Shown one piece after another: positions 5,143 to 8,742 of a stretch of 8,742 nucleotides of DNA. Made by a program: the position numbers and the translations under genes. Below the pieces are notes generated by a model that did no database searches, was not told where the DNA came from, and was given only the letters and a program-made list of their open reading frames with translations. How positions within the stretch are numbered: position 1 is the stretch's first letter; every line of letters starts with the position of its first letter. The stretch is from Syntrophobacteria bacterium (GTDB taxonomy: Bacteria > Desulfobacterota > DSWW01): the NCBI GenBank assembly GCA_030145435.1, contig JAQYVQ010000193.1, positions 1 to 8,742 on the forward strand. Direction: 5' to 3'.

Positions 5143-6993
5143 TTAGAGACGCTTGTCCAACTGCGCCAGGAGTTTCTGCGCCTTCTTGTGTCGGGCCTCC
5201 CTCTCGCCCGCCTCCAGCCTCGTCGATACATACTGATCGTATTCGAGTTCCTCCAGGAATTCTCTAGCCCCCTGCGCCTTCTCTGCTTCCATTCCCTTGT
5301 CCAGAAGGCATCGTTCGATCTCCACCGGCGTGCAGGCCAGGGTGTTGAGATTCAACTTGTCACCGACCAGGCCCTTCAGGCCGCGGGAAAGCTCGCCGAA
5401 ATACTCCTTGTCTCCGGGCTGGCGAATCCGTCTTTTCGCCTCTCGGAGGAGGCGGGTTGCCTTCTTGCGGGCCTCTTTCCTGCGGACGATGTGCTGGTCG
5501 GTTTCGAGGCGGTCCTGCCTTCGCTTCCTGCCGTAGCAGGCGAGGAAGATGCAGGGGGGGAGCAGCAAGCTTGTTAGGGCTGCATACAGGCTCATTCCGG
5601 ACGGGGCCTGTCTTCGAGCGCCGGCAAGCCCGGTATGAATCGGCAGGATGTCCTTGCCCAGGATCTTGATCGAACTCTTGGACCCGGGGAGGGCGGTGGC
5701 CGTGACGAGATGAAGGGGCTCCTTTTCGCCGTTCTCTTCCACGGTGAGCCTGATGGGCGCCGTGCCGGCGATCTGGTACGATCCTTTTTCCGGGTCGAAG
5801 TAGGGCACTTCCTGGGGGGGAACCTCGAGGGTGCCATGCTCGATCGGAACGAGTGCCTTCTTGAAGACCTTGGTGCCGTGCAGCCTGTCTCCCCGGACGT
5901 CCACCTGGAAGCTCGGCTTGTCAGGGTAGATCTTGAAGCCGGGTATTTCTTCCGGAGACAGCTCGACCAGATCTCTCAGGTTCCCGCTGCCGGTGACCGT
6001 CACCGTCAGGGTCGTGGAATCGCCCACCCGGAGCCGGCTTTGGCCGGTCTCTGCCCGGACAGCGAAGGATCCGACCAGGCCCTCGAAGGCCTCCGGCCTT
6101 CCCGCCTCGGGGAGCGGCCGTATATCGAGAGGGATCGGCTTTGCACCGAGGTTCTTCGTTATGGTCTGCCCTCGGGCACCGAAAAAGGAACCGCCTAAGA
6201 AGTTGTCCACGCCACGCTGGGCTCCCCCCCGCTGGACGACCAGCGTGCACGTGAGTCGGGTTTCCCCGATCTGCCCCGAGTTTTCGGAAAGGGGATACAA
6301 GGCCTTTTTGAGTTCGGTGACGGCGTACCGCTGGCCGTTCAAGATCTTTTCGTACTGCCTTTCCTTGCCCAAATCTTCCACCCAGAAGCCTTGAAACGAC
6401 GGGGGATCCCATTCGGCCTCTACCGACTGGACCCTGCGAAGGAACCGGAAGGTGTAGACGATCTGTTGGTGGACATAGGGGTTCTGTACATCCACATGCT
6501 GGGTCACGAACGCCATCGGGCGTTCTTCCGTCGAGGATGCCGCGGGAAGGATTTTGACAGAGATGGGCTGACTCTGGTAGGTGCGGCCCTTCTTCTCGAT
6601 CCTTACCGGTCCGATCGTGAAGCTGCCCGCCCGCCGGGGCGTGAGAAGGTACGTGGCCTCCACCGAGGTGCTGATCGACCCGTTCACGATGTTGGTCTGT
6701 GAGGAGCTTCCCCCCTTGGTGACGGAGAAGTCCGGCAGAGGCGGCAGGATCGGATCACTCGGAAGCCGTCGCTGCCCGGAGATGGATACCGTGAGGAAGA
6801 TCTGGTCCTCCAGGGTGGCCTCTGTCTTGTCCACCCTGGCGCTGACCTCGAAGGCGCCGGATTCCGCTGCCGTCCCGGCAACGAGAAAACCCACCCAGGC
6901 AAGGGCGAGAAGGAGACGAATCCCAAGATGAAGGAATCCCCTGCTTCGTACCGTGCCGGGTCTTCGAGGCGCTTGCGTGTCGGATCGAGCCAT
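5143..6993 (-). CDS. batD: BatD family protein (large periplasmic beta domains plus C-terminal membrane helix)
   Basis: This 616-residue protein is the BatD component of the Bat operon. Residues about 23-44 form a signal peptide. The mature part begins FEVSARVDKTEATLEDQIFLTVSI, the Ig-like beta domain that opens BatD proteins. LPPLPDFSV, TYLLTPRRAGSFTIGPV and further beta-rich segments follow to about 420. A membrane helix spans about 468-487 and ends in a basic YGRKRRQ stop-transfer. Residues 490-616 are a charged, helical cytoplasmic tail. This matches the usual layout and length of BatD (about 550-650). ATG at 6993 is the first start after the batB-batC stop, which lies in the same frame two codons upstream, so no earlier start is possible. 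The only Shine-Dalgarno-like sequence (AAGGA) is 13 nt away, suggesting translational coupling. The biochemical role is unknown; the family is linked to aerotolerance and envelope stress. Confidence 0.92.
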   Translation of the reverse strand: MARSDTQAPRRPGTVRSRGFLHLGIRLLLALAWVGFLVAGTAAESGAFEVSARVDKTEATLEDQIFLTVSISGQRRLPSDPILPPLPDFSVTKGGSSSQTNIVNGSISTSVEATYLLTPRRAGSFTIGPVRIEKKGRTYQSQPISVKILPAASSTEERPMAFVTQHVDVQNPYVHQQIVYTFRFLRRVQSVEAEWDPPSFQGFWVEDLGKERQYEKILNGQRYAVTELKKALYPLSENSGQIGETRLTCTLVVQRGGAQRGVDNFLGGSFFGARGQTITKNLGAKPIPLDIRPLPEAGRPEAFEGLVGSFAVRAETGQSRLRVGDSTTLTVTVTGSGNLRDLVELSPEEIPGFKIYPDKPSFQVDVRGDRLHGTKVFKKALVPIEHGTLEVPPQEVPYFDPEKGSYQIAGTAPIRLTVEENGEKEPLHLVTATALPGSKSSIKILGKDILPIHTGLAGARRQAPSGMSLYAALTSLLLPPCIFLACYGRKRRQDRLETDQHIVRRKEARKKATRLLREAKRRIRQPGDKEYFGELSRGLKGLVGDKLNLNTLACTPVEIERCLLDKGMEAEKAQGAREFLEELEYDQYVSTRLEAGEREARHKKAQKLLAQLDKRL

Positions 6994-6999
6994 ACGTGA

Positions 7000-8742
7000 C
7001 TACCAGTCCTTGTCCGGGATGCGGGGACGTCCGCCCAGGGCCTTCTGGACCTGCTTCCTTGCCATTTCTTTCTGTTCTTCGTCGAGTGTGTTCAACCAGC
7101 GCTCCGCTTCCTCGGGGCTCATCTCGCGGACTTCCCCCGCCTGCTGCTGCCGGGCGTCGGCCGAATCCTGTTGCTCCTGCCCCTGTTCCGGCTGCCGGGG
7201 CGACTCCTGCTGGGGGGGCTCGGGCTGTTGTGCTGTATCCTGCCGGTCCCCCTGGGATTCCTCCTGCTGTTTCTCCCCCTCTTGCGACTCCCCCTGCTGG
7301 GGCTGTGGCTGCTGGCAGGTCTGCCCCTCTTCTTTCTTCTCCTGTTCCTTTTTCTCCTGTTCCTTCTTCTCCCGATCCTTGGCTTCGTTCAACCTGCGCT
7401 TGATCTCCTCGCGCACGAACTCGAGGTTGAACCTTGCATCCTCATCCTCCGGATCCAGGTCGAGGGCCTGCTTGTAGTGTGCCACGGCCTCCTCGAGTTT
7501 GCCCTGCCTGTATGCGGTGTTCCCGATGTTGTAGAAGGCCTTCTGCTTCAGTTCCGGGTCCCCTGCGTTGGCCGCAGCCCAGAAGGCGTCTTCCGCTTCC
7601 CCGAATCCCCGCACCCGGTACTGGGTGCTCCCGACGTTGTACTTCAGACGGATGTCCTCGGGTCGTTCCACCTGTGCGTCGAGAAACCCCTCGAGGGCCT
7701 CGGCGTAGGCTTCCTTGTCGTACGACTCCTCTGCCTTCTTCATCTTCCCGTAGACCGATTCGGCCTCTGCCGGGCGAGTTGTTGAGAATGCCAGCCCGAG
7801 GCCGAGGAGTGAAACCCAGACGGCCTGTTTCCGGAAAGCGAACCGCGGGCGCTCTGCCTTGCTTGCGGGCGACCGTTTTCGGTCGGGCAAGATCGACTCG
7901 AGGGCAAGCAGGAGGATGCTTCCGAACAGGAACCACTGAAAGCGTTCCTCCCAGCGTCTCTTCTTCGTGCTCTTTAGCTCGCCCGCCTCCATCTTGCCGC
8001 GTATCTCCCCTTCGTAGATCTTCTTGAGATCCATATCTCCGCTCACGGACCGTACATAGCTTCCGCCGGTGGCGAGTGCGATCTTCTGCAGGGCGGTCTC
8101 CTGAAGCTTGCTCATCACGACCTGCCCCTTTCGATCCTTCTTGAAATCACCCTTCCCCCCGCGGAGAGGGATGGGCGCACCGTCTTCCGAGCCGATGCCG
8201 ATCGTGAAGATGCGTATGCCTTTCTCCTTTGCCGCCTCTGCCGCCTTCTCCGCCTCGCCGGGATGGTCCTCGCCGTCGGTGATCAGAATGATGGCCTTCG
8301 AGGCCCGCCTTTCCGTCGAAAACGAACGGATCGCCGTCTGAATCGCCTCGCCGACCGCCGTTCCCGGCACCGGGATGAGTTCCGTGTCGAGATAATCGAG
8401 GAAGATCCTGAACGCCCCGTAGTCGAGGGTCAGAGGGCACTCCAGGAAGGCGGCCCCAGCAAAGGCGACCAGGCCGACCCGGTCCCCCTGGAGCATGCCC
8501 ACCAGGTCCGTGATCTCCCGCTTCGCACGCTCCAGGCGGTTGGGCTGGATATCCTCGGCGAGCATGCTTTCGGAGACGTCGATGGCAACGATGAGGTCCA
8601 CCCCCTTGCGCTTGATCTCTTCCCAGTGGAACCCCCACCGGGGCCTGAGAAGGGAGGTGAGCAGCAGGGCAACGGCTGCGAGAAGCAAGAGGAACTTGAA
8701 GGTCTGCCTTCTGCGGTGAACGTCGGGCATGAGCCGGTCCCA
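7000..8742 (-). CDS. batB: BatB-BatC fusion: VWA domain plus TPR protein, 5' end outside window
   Basis: At least 580 residues; numbering below is from the Met at 8730. A membrane helix (11-28) precedes a von Willebrand A domain (about 44-230) with MIDAS residues DVSES (Asp51, Ser53, Ser55), Thr124 in PGTAVGEA and TDGED (Asp152). BatB hallmarks LAEDIQPNRLERAK and GDRVGLVAFAGAAFLECPLT follow. A second helix (264-281), a basic loop and a third helix (302-319, ending AEAES like a BatC signal peptide) lead to TPR units at about 326-430. A Gln/Glu/Lys-rich stretch (451-532) and a conserved-looking tail with SPEEAERWLNTLDEEQKEMARKQ close the protein. BatB normally has one more N-terminal helix, and the four codons before Met8730 are open and in frame (WDRL), so the true start is probably beyond the edge. 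Met8730 remains possible. It is followed 6 nt later by batD. Confidence 0.9.
   Translation of the reverse strand, partial: WDRLMPDVHRRRQTFKFLLLLAAVALLLTSLLRPRWGFHWEEIKRKGVDLIVAIDVSESMLAEDIQPNRLERAKREITDLVGMLQGDRVGLVAFAGAAFLECPLTLDYGAFRIFLDYLDTELIPVPGTAVGEAIQTAIRSFSTERRASKAIILITDGEDHPGEAEKAAEAAKEKGIRIFTIGIGSEDGAPIPLRGGKGDFKKDRKGQVVMSKLQETALQKIALATGGSYVRSVSGDMDLKKIYEGEIRGKMEAGELKSTKKRRWEERFQWFLFGSILLLALESILPDRKRSPASKAERPRFAFRKQAVWVSLLGLGLAFSTTRPAEAESVYGKMKKAEESYDKEAYAEALEGFLDAQVERPEDIRLKYNVGSTQYRVRGFGEAEDAFWAAANAGDPELKQKAFYNIGNTAYRQGKLEEAVAHYKQALDLDPEDEDARFNLEFVREEIKRRLNEAKDREKKEQEKKEQEKKEEGQTCQQPQPQQGESQEGEKQQEESQGDRQDTAQQPEPPQQESPRQPEQGQEQQDSADARQQQAGEVREMSPEEAERWLNTLDEEQKEMARKQVQKALGGRPRIPDKDW
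7135..7380 (-). repeat. Gln/Glu/Lys-rich low-complexity segment inside the BatC part
   Basis: Residues about 451-532 of the fusion consist largely of Q, E, K, P and D, starting with repeated KKEQE units and then QQPQPQQ-, QQEES- and EQGQEQQ-type stretches. On the plus strand this appears as a run of ctcctg/ctgctg-like triplets. Such tails are common in BatC proteins and are probably flexible linkers between TPRs and the C-terminal helix. Confidence 0.75.

Noticed and set aside
7135..7380. Triplet-like repetitive DNA as a CRISPR or satellite array
   Set aside because: The repetition is at codon level and encodes the Q/E-rich tail of the BatC part in one continuous frame; there are no regular spacers.

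Overview
The window reads as ordinary chromosomal DNA from a GC-rich Gram-negative bacterium. It encodes a lipobox-bearing murein transglycosylase, several periplasm-facing proteins and a Bat (aerotolerance-type) operon. The combination of MltD-like LysM protein, DUF488, metallo-hydrolase with a C-terminal helical/winged-helix region and a batB-batC-D-E cluster would suit a Desulfobacterota/deltaproteobacterial-type genome. That placement is inference; nothing in the window fixes the taxon. I see no tRNA, rRNA, CRISPR array, insertion sequence or phage gene.

Layout. From the right edge leftward on the minus strand runs a tight operon: a batB-batC fusion (8742 to 7000, 5' end outside the window), batD (6993 to 5143) and batE (5128 to 4244), with gaps of only 6 and 14 nt. 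Facing it on the plus strand is a metallo-beta-lactamase-fold hydrolase (3264 to 4262, probable TTG start), whose 3' end overlaps that of batE by 19 nt. Left of it, divergently oriented, is a DUF488 gene (2925 to 2311). After a 352-nt spacer comes an MltD-like lytic transglycosylase with three LysM domains (1958 to 195). It is followed after 48 nt by the 5' part of a hotdog-fold thioesterase-like gene (146 to 1) that leaves the window.

How the genes relate. The Bat proteins form one membrane-periplasm module. BatB carries a von Willebrand A domain with a MIDAS metal site, BatC and BatE carry TPR repeats, BatD has large beta-rich periplasmic domains, and BatE also has an SH3-like C-terminus. 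In characterised bacteria such operons follow moxR/DUF58 genes and are linked to oxidative-stress tolerance or envelope integrity; those partner genes would lie beyond the right edge. MltD is a separate envelope function (peptidoglycan cleavage). DUF488 and the metallo-hydrolase have no evident tie to either.

The two intergenic spacers hold the unexplained structure. A roughly 206-bp imperfect palindrome with 33-nt core arms sits just upstream of the metallo-hydrolase. A pair of oppositely oriented 7-nt tandem repeats lies between DUF488 and mltD. Neither clearly amounts to a new biological system. The palindrome, the BatB-BatC fusion and the start-codon questions are the points most worth checking.
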